Program-made: the position numbers and the translations under genes | Shown: piece after piece, positions 22,721 to 34,344 of the stretch | How the letters are laid out: each line of letters opens with the position of its first letter | Numbering within the stretch: the first letter of the stretch is position 1 | NCBI GenBank assembly: GCA_023052935.1 | Contig: CM041292.1 | Span: 147,374,439-147,438,438 of the forward strand | Source of the DNA: Piezodorus guildinii | Taxonomy: Eukaryota; Arthropoda; Insecta; Hemiptera; Pentatomidae | Direction: 5' to 3' | DNA: 64,000 bases | The notes under the pieces: generated by a model | What the model saw: only the letters and a program-made list of their open reading frames with translations | Told to the model about the DNA's origin: nothing | Databases searched by the model: none

Positions 22721-23879
22721 ACACAATTAAAAAGAGCACTATATTTTAATGTGTGTTTCTCTCAATGACCACACCCCACCATCATCCTCATCTAATTATT
22801 GAAGACTGGTTATTTTATCTTGCCTTCATGTTGGTTTTTTCTGTGTAGTGTTTAAGGAGAAATTTGTAATGTTTTTAGTTCTCCGATTCCACATTACATT
22901 TCTATATTAAATTGGATGATTTATATTTATTTTATATACACATATATTTTATGTTTTTTAAAATATCAATTTCAAAAGTAGTTAATAAATTGAACAAAAT
23001 TACAGTGACAGTTTGAATGTTTTTGACTGAGTCAACCTTAAAGAAAAACATGTATTAAATACTTATATTACCGTTAATAGTCATTTTACATTTTGAAATT
23101 TTATTTGTTGAATTTGGCTTTTTATCTAGTGAATACATAGTCATAGCTGATCTGCCTTAGACATGAAATCGAAGCTCTTGCAATTAATATCTTACGAAGG
23201 AGTACGATTTGGAAATAGACGGACACGCGAACATAATTAAAGGTTTAAAGATCCTTTGTCCGATCCAGAGATCAACGTTCTTTAGCCTTCGAACAGGTGC
23301 GGCTGTAGTAATATCCTTTCTCTAGCCAAAATCTAGAGATTTTTTAAAATAATAATTACAAGTTATTTATTTTTCAATTCTATTTTTTATTAGCAGTCGT
23401 CGCATTAATGTGAAAAATGATAATGAATTAAAATTTATTAAAATTTTTTTTTTAGTATTAGTTTATTTCTTCCTAACCTGTAAATGTTTAAAGTTAAATA
23501 AATTACAGAATTTAATTATACTTCACTTTTTTCTTTTTTTAAATTTGTATATGCAGCATGGAGTAGTACGTACTTGGTAAGAACTTGGTTTCTAGTTATC
23601 CAATCTTACTTTTAAGTTATGAAAAATATGGCATCTGAAAATGAAGTATTCCAGTTTTAAATTAAGTAGAAAAAATTTACTTAGTTTCTTAATTTATTCA
23701 AGTAACATGACATAACTTTCAATTCTGATAAATCGATTTTCCCTTAAACTATTGTTGCGAAAATTCTCACATTATGACATGATCTCGCACAAGCTTCACT
23801 GACTTTATAGACTCACTTGTAAAGTATGCCCAAATGCTATGAGCATTAAAAACTAACCTAATTATTTAAATATTATTTA
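22721..23879. other. AT-rich, no gene recognised
   Basis: No supported ORF or repeat end. The sequence just after the ribozyme-like motif is more complex than the rest but unidentified. Confidence 0.4.
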
Positions 23880-24030
23880 TAAGAAATATTACAATTTGTT
23901 TTAAAATGAACAGTAGTAATAGTGATATGAGACCAGATTCATACAATATATACAAAAAATAATGATGAAGTCAAGTTATATAAAATAGAAAATAAATAAA
24001 TTCATATATATACAATAAAATGTTAATATA
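23880..24030 (-). repeat. Family D, copy 2
   Basis: AAGAAATATTACAATTTGTT, GAACAGTAGTAATAG, CATTACAATATATACA-like and AAATAAATAAATTCA blocks match 1,737-1,880. No T run remains. It abuts a family B copy. Confidence 0.6.
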
Positions 24031-24712
24031 TAAAAAAAATTCACTTACCTCCATTGTTAAAATCAGTTGAAGAATTCTTAAATACATGTAGACATAAAAA
24101 TCAATTGTTAAAAAATAAATTAAATTAAATTTCAATTGAAACATGTTTTTCAATTAAATAATCTATTATATTTTTAACTACAAAATCAGTTAGTTTTATC
24201 GGCTTTTCATCACTCTCCATTACCCTTTACAATCCCCTTTATCAGATAATATTTTTTCTAAAATCTTTAGCTATCCAACGGTATATTATGCATCTATATT
24301 ACTATTCTTGTGTTCGAAAACACAAACATTGCATAAAGATATATATTTGCACTTTTCTCTTGTTTAGAAAATTCGACCAACTTTCCATACTTGGCCGTTA
24401 TTTATCTATGCTAATAAGATGATGTACCTATTTTTTTTTAATATACAAAATTTATTGTACTTTAGAGGAATAAAATTTAAAATACTGCATTTAAGCCCTG
24501 TAAGACTATTTCAATCAGAATGAAACTTACATTATGTTAAAGCTCATTAAATTTTACATCGATATATAAAGTTTTATCAAAATCGTTTGAGCTGTTTTTG
24601 AGGAAATCGTAAAAAGATTTAAAATGCATAATATAAGTGGCTCTTCTGGAAAGTTAATTTCGATGAAGAAGTTGCTGTAACATCTTGGGCGTATAGTTTT
24701 CTTAAATATAAA
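24031..24712 (+). mobile_element. Family B, truncated at both ends
   Basis: Begins TTCACTTACCTCCATTGTTAAAATC, so the first 25 or so bases of the element are missing. It runs through GTTAGTTTTATCGGC, TATCCAACGGTATATTATG, CATTTAAGCCCTGTAAGAC, AAAGCTCATTAAATTTTACATC and TAAATATAAAATTTCTGTTTC, then stops before the CA-rich part. It preserves the interior that is interrupted in the other copies and so is useful as a reference. Confidence 0.75.
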
Positions 24713-24957
24713 ATTTCTGTTTCATAGGACATAGAAACAAACAATAATGCAAGATGGCGTTTTAATGAAAATTATTATAAGATTACAATAACAAACCTAA
24801 AAATAAATAAAACTTATATTATTTTGTTTGGTCTTTACTATAATGCTCAAATATTTTCATATCAAATGTCAGCTGTTTGTTTCATATTTTATCACAACCG
24901 TTATAGCATTTTACTGTATACGAATAATTTTTTTTATTGTTTATCTTTTTATTTTTT

Positions 24958-24999
24958 ATGGCCTGATGAAGGCCTGAAATTTAGGCCGAGGCGTCGGCA
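24958..24999 (+). ncRNA. Degenerate hammerhead-like motif
   Basis: CTGATGA at 24,963-24,969, stem II GGCC (24,971-24,974), loop TGAAATTTA, GGCC (24,984-24,987), then GAGGC where GAAAC is expected and GTC (24,993-24,995) followed by GGC. The core A-to-G changes at 24,990-24,991 should abolish cleavage. Same arrangement as 22,682-22,720, so the two share ancestry. Confidence 0.5.
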
Positions 25000-25837
25000 A
25001 AATTACTCCATCATAACTTACAATATATTACCTTCATTTTGCTCGAATGTATATTTATGAAACCATTCTGATGATCAGAACAAAAACCTAACCATTATGC
25101 CCTAGCCGCATTAGCATGCCCAGGCCTGAATATTGTTAGTAATAATAAACGAACAATACGGTAGAAATATATAATAAGACAGCCGAAATGCGTGGAGTAG
25201 AAAGGTGAATGAATCTACTTACGTAACCCGTTGTACTATTAGATATGACCTAGAGCTGTAATGATGATAAAACTGGTCCATGAGGTCACAGCGTACCCGA
25301 TTCGGGTAAAGGTCCTTGTCCAAGGGTCCTTCCTGCCTCCTCTCTAATTTACCAGGTCATAGAATAAGATGACTTCTGATTTTTGATAGGGATGTTCTAA
25401 AACACCAACTATTTATTAATTTAATCTATAATCAAAAATGATATTACTATTTTTAAAACATTTCGTCAAATTCGGAAAAAAAACAAAACAATGACAAGTC
25501 CTGTGTGCAGTCCTAGTTAGTCTAATCCATTTTTTTCTAAAACCAAGTAGGATGTAACCTCTTCCAGTAAGCCAAACCCATTTTATTTTATACTACAATC
25601 GTTAAAAAAAAACGCTACAAATGATTACACAATGGTTCATTATTTCCAAATAAGTATATTAGGGCATAACAGTTCATAAAGCTATTTACAAACAGTTAAC
25701 GATATGAAAAGCAATAATTCAAAGAAAAAATGGCAAAAACTAACATCAGAAGAGAAAAAAAAAATTTATTTGGCCTAAAGGATTTTTTAATTCTTATTTC
25801 GGGTTCTACGTATCTTGAAGCGTGAGCCCTCAAATTT
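25000..25837. other. No gene recognised
   Basis: AT-rich with a slightly more complex part at 25,070-25,370 that I cannot identify. Confidence 0.35.
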
Positions 25838-26440
25838 TGAGGGGGGATAATTGTTTTTTGATAAATTACAAAGGTTCGTTATTGAAAATAATTAACCAAA
25901 AGCATTTATACTAGACTTCTTTGCTATTTTTTGTCTTTCCTTTCGATTTCTTCAATAATTCAAATACAATTTCCTGATTGAAAAACATTGTTACATTGTT
26001 TCTCTAGCATCAATAATAACCGAGATATCAGGAAATCACATCCTTTATAAGTTGTGGCTTGACCATATAATTTTTTATGATTATTTATTTTTTATAACAT
26101 ATGCGCGCTTTTTTTGGTTAAAAACTTATAAATTTGTTCTCTACCGTCAAAAATAACTGAGTTTTAAAATTAAATCACTATTTATAACTATAAAGGCGCC
26201 ATTTTAAAACTAATCTGCTTATATAAACGTCTAGGCATTAGAATAATCACTGGATGTCCTGGTATTTTTTTGAAAAATTAAAAAAAAAAAAAGTAGTTGC
26301 GAAGTAAAGCCGCGTATGTTTTTTTTTTTTTTTAATTTTTATTTATTTATTTATTATTATTATTTTTTTGATTTTTTTTTTAGCCCAATTACAAAGGTTC
26401 ATTATTGAAAATAATAAACCAAAAACAGATTGGTTGATAC
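25838..26440 (+). repeat. Family C, copy 2, with partial tandem repetition
   Basis: ACAAAGGTTCGTTATTGAAAAT at 25,868 recurs as ACAAAGGTTCATTATTGAAAAT at about 26,390, a spacing of roughly 522 bases. The interior 26,090-26,330 matches 390-650. This suggests a head-to-tail unit of about half a kilobase. Confidence 0.5.
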
Positions 26441-27090
26441 ATAGCAAACGGAATCACGATATTGATCGAAATTAGTAACTTTGAACGATCAATGTTAGAC
26501 GATTAACTTAATAAGAGGTAGGTAAGTGTTTTAGGGCGATAAATTTCTAGATTATGACGCCCGCAACTTAATAAGAGTTCTGATATCGCGACATATAATA
26601 GTTCTAATTGATCCGCCTTCATTTAACAACTTTGTGTTTCTCCTATTCCACATTCATATAAGACTGTAGGGTTTAGAAATTTTTTTATCAGGATTCAGAC
26701 AAAGAAAAATGGAGGAATTACTCAACTTGTAGGGATCAATGATTATAATGCCTTTATTTCTACAACTATAAATACGTATATGCCTGTCAGGAATATTATG
26801 TCTCCGGATTTAAACCTTAAAAAGAAAAGAAAATCAACAGAAGGTCGAATGATTTTTTTTATTTTACTAAAATCATTCCTTTCACCCGTTCAAAATAAGA
26901 TTTAATGATATTACATTTTGTGCACTTTTTTAAGAGGCGAAGGTCGTATTTATCAACATTCATTTATTTACTTTACGACTTTTCATTGTTTTTTATTTAT
27001 TTACTGTGTAAACAGTATTGTTATATACCTATATGTGGCTTATGAGTGCAGAATTAATGGTTTTTTGTCGTTCTAAAATTAATATTTATA
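26441..27090. other. No feature recognised
   Basis: AT-rich, no supported ORF. Confidence 0.4.
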
Positions 27091-27105
27091 ACTAATTAAT
27101 TACTT

Positions 27106-27470
27106 CTTCCGACGGTCCTTTACGGTTGTGAAACGTGACCATTTACTTTGAAGGATGAAAAACGGCTTAAGGTTTTCGAAAATAAGGTACTACCTAAAAT
27201 ATTTGGCTCAAAGAGAGAAGAGGCCACTGGAGAGTGGAGAAGGTTGCAAACCGCGGAATTGCGGAGGTTGAACTCTGTGAATATGATTGAGGTGATAGGA
27301 TCGCGGAGACTCAAATGGGCGAGTAAAGTGGTTGGGCTGGGAGGATAGCATTAAGGCTGATCTCGAGGGCTTAGGCTTGAAGGGTGATCATTGAACAATT
27401 CTGTGTAGGCTGAATTTGGTGGTATCGTCATCGAACCTTCGGATTCGGTAGGCAGGTCATTATTATTATT
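27106..27470 (+). mobile_element. RTE-like LINE 3' end with 15-bp TSD
   Basis: Translates, with one stop and one frameshift, to the C-terminus of the RTE-type ORF also seen at 52,690-53,090: LPTVLYGCE.. then KDEKRLKVFENKVLPKIFG, KREEATGEWRRLQ and SRRLKWASKVV. The tail is CATTATTATTATT. ACTAATTAATTACTT occurs at 27,091-27,105 and 27,471-27,485, an exact 15-bp TSD. This defines the element as a 365-bp 5'-truncated insertion with an (ATT)n tail. Confidence 0.92.
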
Positions 27471-27485
27471 ACTAATTAATTACTT

Positions 27486-27687
27486 ATTTTCATTAAACAA
27501 TTTTATAGGATTAAGGGATGTTGACAAATAACATACAACGCACACATTTTGTTTATTTGGACTCAGGGTTCGTTAAAACGTGAAACCTTCTGGTGAGAAC
27601 TAAAATATAAAAATGTTCACTTATGCAATACATTCCTGTACTTCATATTTTATTTATAGAGAAGGCAAATCAATAATATTACTAATA
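27486..27687. other. AT-rich, possible family B scrap
   Basis: TTATTTGGACTCAGGGTTCGTTAAAACGTG at about 27,550-27,582 recalls the family B block TTATTTGGACTCAGGGGACC...AAACGTG. Too short to delimit. Confidence 0.3.
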
Positions 27688-27698
27688 GTAAATTGTAA

Positions 27699-28090
27699 TT
27701 TTCCAAATTCCACAGAACCTCATTCATCATCCTAATCCTCTAGCTCAATCCTTATCCAGCTCCACTCATCCATAGAACCCACCTAGAAGGTTGAAACGGC
27801 AGTGGCCCCGCGACCTTTCGTAAATATATTGGAGTTCTAGCACTGACTAGATTCTCTACTGAACGTGATGTATGTCTGAGTGTGTGTATGTGTATATAGG
27901 TATAAGCGATTTCTTGACTTTATTGTATTGATTCATTATTGTGTATATATTTTATTTTTATTTTATGCCATGTAAATATTGTATGAATGTAGTATGTATG
28001 ATATCTTTTACCATTACTATTGATGTCCAAATTGGGACAGATTGTAATTTTACTCAATAAAAATTGTTGTATATTAAAAAAAAAAAAAAA
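27699..28090 (+). mobile_element. Jockey-type LINE 3' end (J1) with poly(A)
   Basis: Contains the end of J1 ORF2 (blocks CTAATCCTCTAGCTCAATCC and TTGAAACGGCAGTGGCCCCG, the latter encoding the KRQWPRD-type C-terminus) and a 3' UTR ending CTCAATAAAAATTG plus a long A run to 28,090. AAATTGTAA at 27,690-27,698 recurs directly after the A run (28,088-28,096), a candidate 9-bp TSD whose left edge merges with the tail. 5'-truncated. Confidence 0.8.
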
Positions 28091-28103
28091 TTGTAAATTG
28101 TAA

Positions 28104-29334
28104 ATAATGCATAGTTTTGCTTTAGTTATATCAATGAATGAAAAAATAATAAATTATTTCATTTTCTTGTTAAGATGTCAGTTTTATGAGCGCATGAGTG
28201 TTATAAGAAAGTATTTACCTAATTAATTAGACTGGATTGGCAATAGGGAGGTGAAACGTATTTGCGCATTACTAATCAGTTCCTGGTCAAACGGTAGGAA
28301 AGTAATTACCTACCGGTCACTATTGTAAGCAACAGCCTTGTCGCTAAGGTATCTATTTGGCTTCTATAACCTCTTCGACAAAGGTGATTGAAAAGTGAAA
28401 AAAAGGGAGTTGGAAAAGACATTCTCCCATTGTCGGGAAGTCCGCCAACCGTTACCTATCGGCAAATGGACTGATTTGTTTGGATTGACGCCAAGCAGTG
28501 AAAGTCCTGTCTTTTGGCTCCGATGAAACAGTCATCCCAACTTTCTTCCTTCTTTTAATAATTAATAATACTAGCTGAAATTAAAAATAATTGTAATATG
28601 AAGGATGAGTGGGAGTAAAAGAATATGAAAACTATTCATAGTCAAACGTTTAAAATTAATTTTGTCTGCATCACACAACTTTGATCACACAGTCAGGAGT
28701 AAACTTTGAGTTTATGATAAATTTTAAAAGCCCATAAAATACTTCGACATTAAATGAAAAAAAATATATTTGACTAAACGATAAGACACTAGAAATTATT
28801 ATCTTCTAAAATCAACTTTATACGCTTTTCGTCACTCTATTGTCTTCCTCAACTCAGTACGTCAGAAAAACATTTCGTGATTTTTCCATTTTCCAACAAT
28901 ATATGTGGGTTTTTGTTTCCTTATGTCCGGAAGGAAAATTTAATTGAAAAAATATTTCTTTTATTTTATTGGCTTTCGAAATCATTTTAAGTTTTTAATG
29001 TTGTCTACAACAGATATTGAATTATTTTAAACTAGCTGAATCGACAGACGATGTGGTGTCTTAACCCAGTCTTAGATCTGTCTAGCCTTCACGCGTGATG
29101 CGATGACCGAGGCAAAAGGAGATTCATTTTTAAATATATAGATAGAGAGATTAATATTGCTTTAAAGAATTATGAAAAAAAAAAAAAAAAGAACCTAAGT
29201 ACGGAAGTAACATTTCTTTCATAAGATCCTTCTCCTGTTTTAAACTCAACAAAATAAGAATTAGCGAAAATGGCCAAGTCGATGCTATCACCAAGAGGAA
29301 AGGGGATTCATTTTTATACATGTATAGATTAAAT
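28104..29334. other. No gene; two GGATTCATTTTTA scraps
   Basis: GGAGATTCATTTTTAAATATATAGAT (29,119) and GGGGATTCATTTTTATACATGTATAG (29,301) are short related ends of a small repeat. 28,200-28,550 is more complex but unidentified. No supported ORF. Confidence 0.35.
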
Positions 29335-30010
29335 AAATTTATTTATTTATTTTGAAGATATATCTGTATATCTGGACCAAATTTCATTTTTATCTATTAT
29401 TATGCTTCATCAGTGGTTATTCTCATTTTATAGAAACTGGGATATGTTTGTTAAATATCCAGTATTTTTTTTCTTCTCACTGTTTCTTTTAATGGTTTTT
29501 ATTTATTTATTTTTTCCTTTATTATATTATTTTTTATTGTTTGAGAAATTTTATTTTAAAGTGGAATATACTTTATTTTTTTGGATAGAAGATCTTTTAT
29601 TTATTTACTTTATTTTGAAGATATATCTGTATATCTGGATCAAATTTCATTTTTATCTATTATTATGCTTCATCAGTGGTTATTCTCATTTAATAGAAAC
29701 TGGGATATGTTTGTTAAATATCCAGTATTTTTTTTTTCTCCTCACTGTTTCTTTTAATGGTTTTTATTTATTTATTTTTTTCCTTTATTATATTATTTTT
29801 TATTGTTTGAGAAATTTTATTTTAAAATGGAAAATACTTTATTTTTTTTGGATAGAAGATATTGTATTTATTTACTTTATTTTGAAGATATATCTGTATA
29901 TCTGGACCAAATTTCATTTCTATCTATTATTATGCTTCATCAGTGGTTATTCACATTTAATAGAAACTGGGATATGTTTGTTAAATATCCAGTATTATTT
30001 TCTTCTTAGT
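29335..30010 (+). repeat. About 265-bp minisatellite, 2.5 copies
   Basis: TTGAAGATATATCTGTATATC begins units at 29,352, 29,615 and 29,882, giving periods of 263 and 267. Each unit continues with CATTTTTATCTATTATTATGC, TTCATCAGTGGTTATTC and TTTGTTAAATATCCAGTATT. A 247-codon open frame crosses the array, but its content is phenylalanine/tyrosine/leucine low-complexity produced by the T-rich repeats and the first unit boundary changes frame, so it is not a gene. The array lies directly upstream of the LINE at 30,150. Confidence 0.93.
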
Positions 30011-30035
30011 ATTTCTTTTAATTGTTTTTATTTTA

Positions 30036-30085
30036 TTTATATATATATGTATATGTATGTGTGTATGTATGTGTGTGTATATGTA

Positions 30086-30129
<44 letters not shown>

Positions 30130-30130
30130 C
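30036..30130. repeat. (TA)n/(TG)n microsatellite
   Basis: TATATATATGTATATGTATGTGTG-type repeats followed by a TG run and a TA run. Confidence 0.95.
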
Positions 30131-30149
30131 TTTGTATTGGCTTAAAAAA

Positions 30150-33100
30150 CATATCTGTAATTTACAGTTCCACTTTTTCTCAAAGTAAAATAGAGTGCTG
30201 GATGAAAAACTATTATATCCCTACCTTCAACCCTAATCCTCTTTTCAGTCTTTCCCCCTCAACCCTTACATTATGACTAATATCCTAACTTCCTGTCACA
30301 TCAACGCACAATCTCTCCTAGCCCACTATGATGAATTCTAACTATATTTCCTTGACAATTTTTATCACATAGTAGCCGTATCCGAAACATGGTTAAAACC
30401 ATTTATCCCCTCCTCTCAGGTTTCCCTTCCAAATTACTCCTTTCTCAGACATGACCGATCTGATCGCAGGGGAGGTGGAGTCGGGCTGTATATTCATGAT
30501 AGCCTGAAAGCCAAAATCCTATTAATATCTCCTCATAATCCCTTACCTCACATAGAATATATGTTTGTTGAAATTTCAACCATCTCCTCACCCTTGCTAT
30601 ACGCCGTTATCTACCGACCTCCCCGTGTTCCATTTGATGACCTCTTCCAATCCTCCCTTGTCCAACTGGTCTCAGCATATAACAATATAATTATTTCTGG
30701 TGACTTCAATACTAATATGTTATCTGAGTCCAGTGACAAATCCTTCCTTACAGATCTAATATACTCCCTCAATCTTTATCTTGTTCCTTACTATCCTACC
30801 CACCACACACAACACTCAGATACCTGGTTAGACCTCCATATTTCTGATTCTCCTACAAAAATTATTTCCTCCTCACAGCACCCCGTTCCGTTTCTTTCAT
30901 CACACGACCTTATCCATATCGCATATAACCTACCTGTCAAATCCTTTACACCAAAAATTATATCATATCGTAATTTGGACCTTCTTTCCCATGAATCCCT
31001 TCAACCTGATCTTGACTCCATCCACTGGGACTATCTATACTCCTACAACTCCATTGATCTTAAGGTCTCCTTTCTCACCTCAAACCTACGATCCATATTA
31101 GACACCCATGCTCCGTTAAAAACCAGAATCTTACGCCGTCCTACTGCGCCTTGGCTGACCCCAGAAATAAAGACAATGATGAAAAGAAGAGAAGCGGCAA
31201 GACGCAAATTTCGACGTACTCGTCAGCAAGATGATTATGCGTCTTTCAAGAGACTTCGAAACGAAACCCAATCCGCAGTACGACGTGCTAAATCTCTCCA
31301 TATCCATTCTGTCCTTTCCGAAGCTCCCGATTCTAGATCTAAATGGAAAATTCTTCGTAAATTGTCCTTCCCTGAATCCAATAACCTTAGTTCTTTCCAA
31401 ATCACGCCTGACGAACTCAATAATCATTATATCTCCTCAGCTTCTAATTCCTCAATAGCTCCTGACATTACTTACCGAAGGTTTAATCCTGACAGTTTCT
31501 TTTTTTCTCATGTTTCATACGACGAGCTGCTTGCTACAATCTCAAAATCCCATACCAATGACTATGGACCTGACAATATCCCTGTAAAATTAATAAATTC
31601 CAGCCTCCCATCCCTCATACCCATACTCTATCATATATATAATTTCTCTCTACAAAATTCAATTTTTCCTTCTTCCTGGAAAACTGCCCTCGTCCGACCA
31701 CTAAATAAAGTTCCAAATCCTACCTCACCGCAAGATTTCCGTCCTATTTCTCTTCTCTCCAATCTTTCAAAACCGCTCGAACGCCTTGTTAGAACCCAAC
31801 TCTCAAATTTCCTAGAAGAAAACTCCCTTCTTAGTCCTCTCCAATCCGGTTTTCGATCTGGTTATTCTACCCAATCCGCTCTCCTTAAAATAACGCAAGA
31901 CCTCCAAACTGCCATTGATCGCCAACAAATAACAATTCTTATCCTTCTCGATTTCTCAAAGGCGTTTGACACCGTTGACCATAGCATCCTTCTTACCAAA
32001 CTCCAAAATCTTCCAGTATCCAACAGTGCTTTGCGCTGGTTTCAATCCTTTCTCTCCGATCGTTCTCAGTACGTAGTAGTGCCAGACCAGCCCCCATCCT
32101 CAACCTTGCCCCTTTCCTGCGGTGTCCCACAGGGGTCGTCTCTATCTCCTACCCTATTTGCTATTTATATTAATGACCTGCCTCTCCATATTAATCACGC
32201 TAAATACCACCTCTATGCAGACGATTTTCAAATTTACCTTTCCTTCCCACCTCCCGACCTATTACCAGCAACAAAAAGACTACAAGAGGACTTAGATCGA
32301 ATAAGTCACTGGGCTGTAGTCAACAAACTAAAACTAAATATTGAAAAAACAAAGGCCATTGTAATAGGATCCCATCACTTCTTGAAAACTGTTCCACATA
32401 TCCCAACCCTCTTCCTAAATGGTAACCCTATAAAGTTTTATCCGACCGTCAGGAATCTGGGAGTAACCTTTGATCAAACCCTCTCTTTCAAGAACCATAT
32501 TTCCGAAATTTCCCGCCGCACCTTTTATACCTTAAAGCGACTGAATTCCCTTCGTCACCTATTCCCGTATGAAACCCGGAAAGCTCCTCGTTACCTCTCT
32601 AATATTCCCCCACTTCGACTACTGCTGTACCGTATACGGTTGTGTTTCTGGGGATCTCGAAGTAAAAATAAAACGCCTAATTAATTGCTTTGTTCGATTT
32701 ATCTTCGGGGTCCCGAGATACACCTCCGTCTCCGAATTTTATAGCGAGTTGAAGTGGCTTTATCCTTCCAATCGTCGGAAGTATTTCCTTGCATCATTCC
32801 TATACCAAGTTATTCAATCCCGGCGTCCATCATACATTTTCAACCTTTTACAATTCAAATCCTCTGTCCATTCCCGCTGTACACGCTCTAGGCCTTCAGA
32901 TTTATACACAACGGCCCACCAATCTGCACATTTTGACAGATCGTTCCTTATCCGATCCTCAACCTATGGAATTCTATTCCTCTTTCTATCCGTCACTCCA
33001 ACTCTCTTCCTGTATTCAAATCCCGCTTATTCATTCATCTCATGACCATCCAGTCAGAACAAAATTGTAATTGACTCTATTTTATTCTATTTTCAACATA

Positions 33101-33260
33101 TTTGCATATGTCTGTTTTCTGTTAGTTCTAGTCAAATTGTTTATAAATAATTAATTTCTCTAAGACTCTTAAGTCCAATTTACATGTTATGTAGATGTTA
33201 TTCTAAAGGGACTTGTCCCAGAATAATAAAGAATTTATTTATTTATTTATTTATTTAAAT
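30150..33260 (+). mobile_element. CR1/L2-like LINE, near full length
   Basis: A plus-strand non-LTR element with an AP-type endonuclease, a reverse transcriptase, a 3' UTR with the palindrome box GGGACTTGTCCC, an AATAATAAAG signal and a (TTTA)n tail at 33,233-33,258. No ORF1 is seen upstream; a minisatellite and microsatellite occupy the place where a 5' UTR would be. Family copies lie at 5,905, 7,378, 45,690 and 62,985. The lack of an RNase H domain and the RT signature fit the CR1/L2 side of the Jockey superfamily; the exact clade (CR1, L2, Kiri) needs a tree. Confidence 0.9.
30273..33074 (+). pseudogene. LINE endonuclease/reverse transcriptase ORF, broken
   Basis: The ATG at 30,273 is in frame with the long open stretch 30,342-32,684. 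The protein opens with the endonuclease: NAQSL-like start, then SETWLKP (metal-binding E), YRPPR, GDFNTNM, SSHDLI (catalytic H). The RT follows: a PISLLSNLSK block, LDFSKAFDTVDHSIL, CGVPQGSSLSPTLF and YADDFQIY (catalytic aspartates). Three lesions are visible: TAA at 30,339-30,341, a frameshift near 32,583 after ETRK, and a second near 32,960 just before LWNSIPLSIR, which restores the original frame to the TGA at 33,072. An intact version would be about 930 codons, normal for the group. Inactive copy, moderately recent. Confidence 0.9.
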
Positions 33261-33976
33261 AGGATGAAATTTCGAAAATTGTGATTTATTCCATCAACAA
33301 CTAACTATTGTTAGTTGGACTATTTCTATGATAATCAAAACTACATGATCTTGAGGGTCTGTTAATTTTTCATCAATGTACAGAGCTAATTAAAAATGGT
33401 TGGAGCTGTTCTTTAAAATATTGTAAAAGGGTGTAAAATATCTGTAATATTTAATAAATAGTAAGCCTATTTTAGTTAAAACGTTGTTGTAACATCCAAG
33501 GTATAGACCTATCATGTAATTTTCGTTTCGTAAGACTTTTCTTTTGTGACATAGACTTACAATATACACACATAGACTTCTTGGGGAGTCTTGATTATTA
33601 TAAGTAAAGTTCATTAAAAATTATTGCTTCACTTTGAAACGTATCACAATTGAACACGTTCCCTTAATAATATCAATACAAGTAAATAGTAATACTTACG
33701 AAGTTGACCGCCGTACGTTAAATTAAATGTTATAATCAAAGTTTGATATCATCAATATTTTGTAAGGGTTCTTGATCAGAATATCAGATGTTTGAACTAA
33801 ATTTCTATATGAACCTTTATCTTACGTATAACAGGAAAATCAAATTTCGCGGTCTATTCGCTACAAGGAAACTGGTGTGACTGAGTTTATTATTGTAGAT
33901 TTTCTTTGCTCTACACACTTTTACCGGTAGAAACACATATGAGGAAATATTTCTGCTAACAGATGCTCTATTTCTT
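33261..33976. other. AT-rich, no gene recognised
   Basis: No supported ORF or repeat. Confidence 0.4.
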
Positions 33977-34182
33977 GTTTATTCATGTATCGTCACTTTA
34001 TGCGACTGTAGCAACTGAATGAATAAGTCCTAACTTTAGCCTATCTTGGTTTAATTAGAAAAGGGATTTTTAACGAGTTGTTGTCAAGGGATTTTAACGA
34101 GTATCTGTCATCGCACTGGGCCGGGACCACCATTTAACGTTCCCTCTTATGCCTTACCAATATTTTTTCCCTTACCTTTTAA
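33977..34182 (-). mobile_element. tRNA-derived SINE, decayed
   Basis: Minus-strand SINE 3' two-thirds: CGTCACTTTATG, CTAACTTTAGCCTATCTTGG, GATTTTTAACGAGT and CCGGGACCACCATTTAACG match the full copies. The TTAACGAGT block is duplicated internally. The head is missing or unrecognisable. Confidence 0.7.
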
Positions 34183-34344
34183 CCTGGGATCATTTTATAT
34201 GTAGTAATTCAAAACATTATTGTAAAAAATGTAGCTTTACTATCCCCTCTAAAAAATACTTAATGAGTAAATAGAGTGCGATGAATGGAATCATCAATGG
34301 AATTTAATGACCTGTAAACAGAAAAATATTTTTTTTATCCCCTT

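Noticed and set aside
29402..30145. 247-codon open frame
   Set aside because: It is produced by T-rich minisatellite units; the content is Phe/Tyr/Leu/Ile low-complexity followed by a TG/TA microsatellite, and the 263-bp period changes frame between units.
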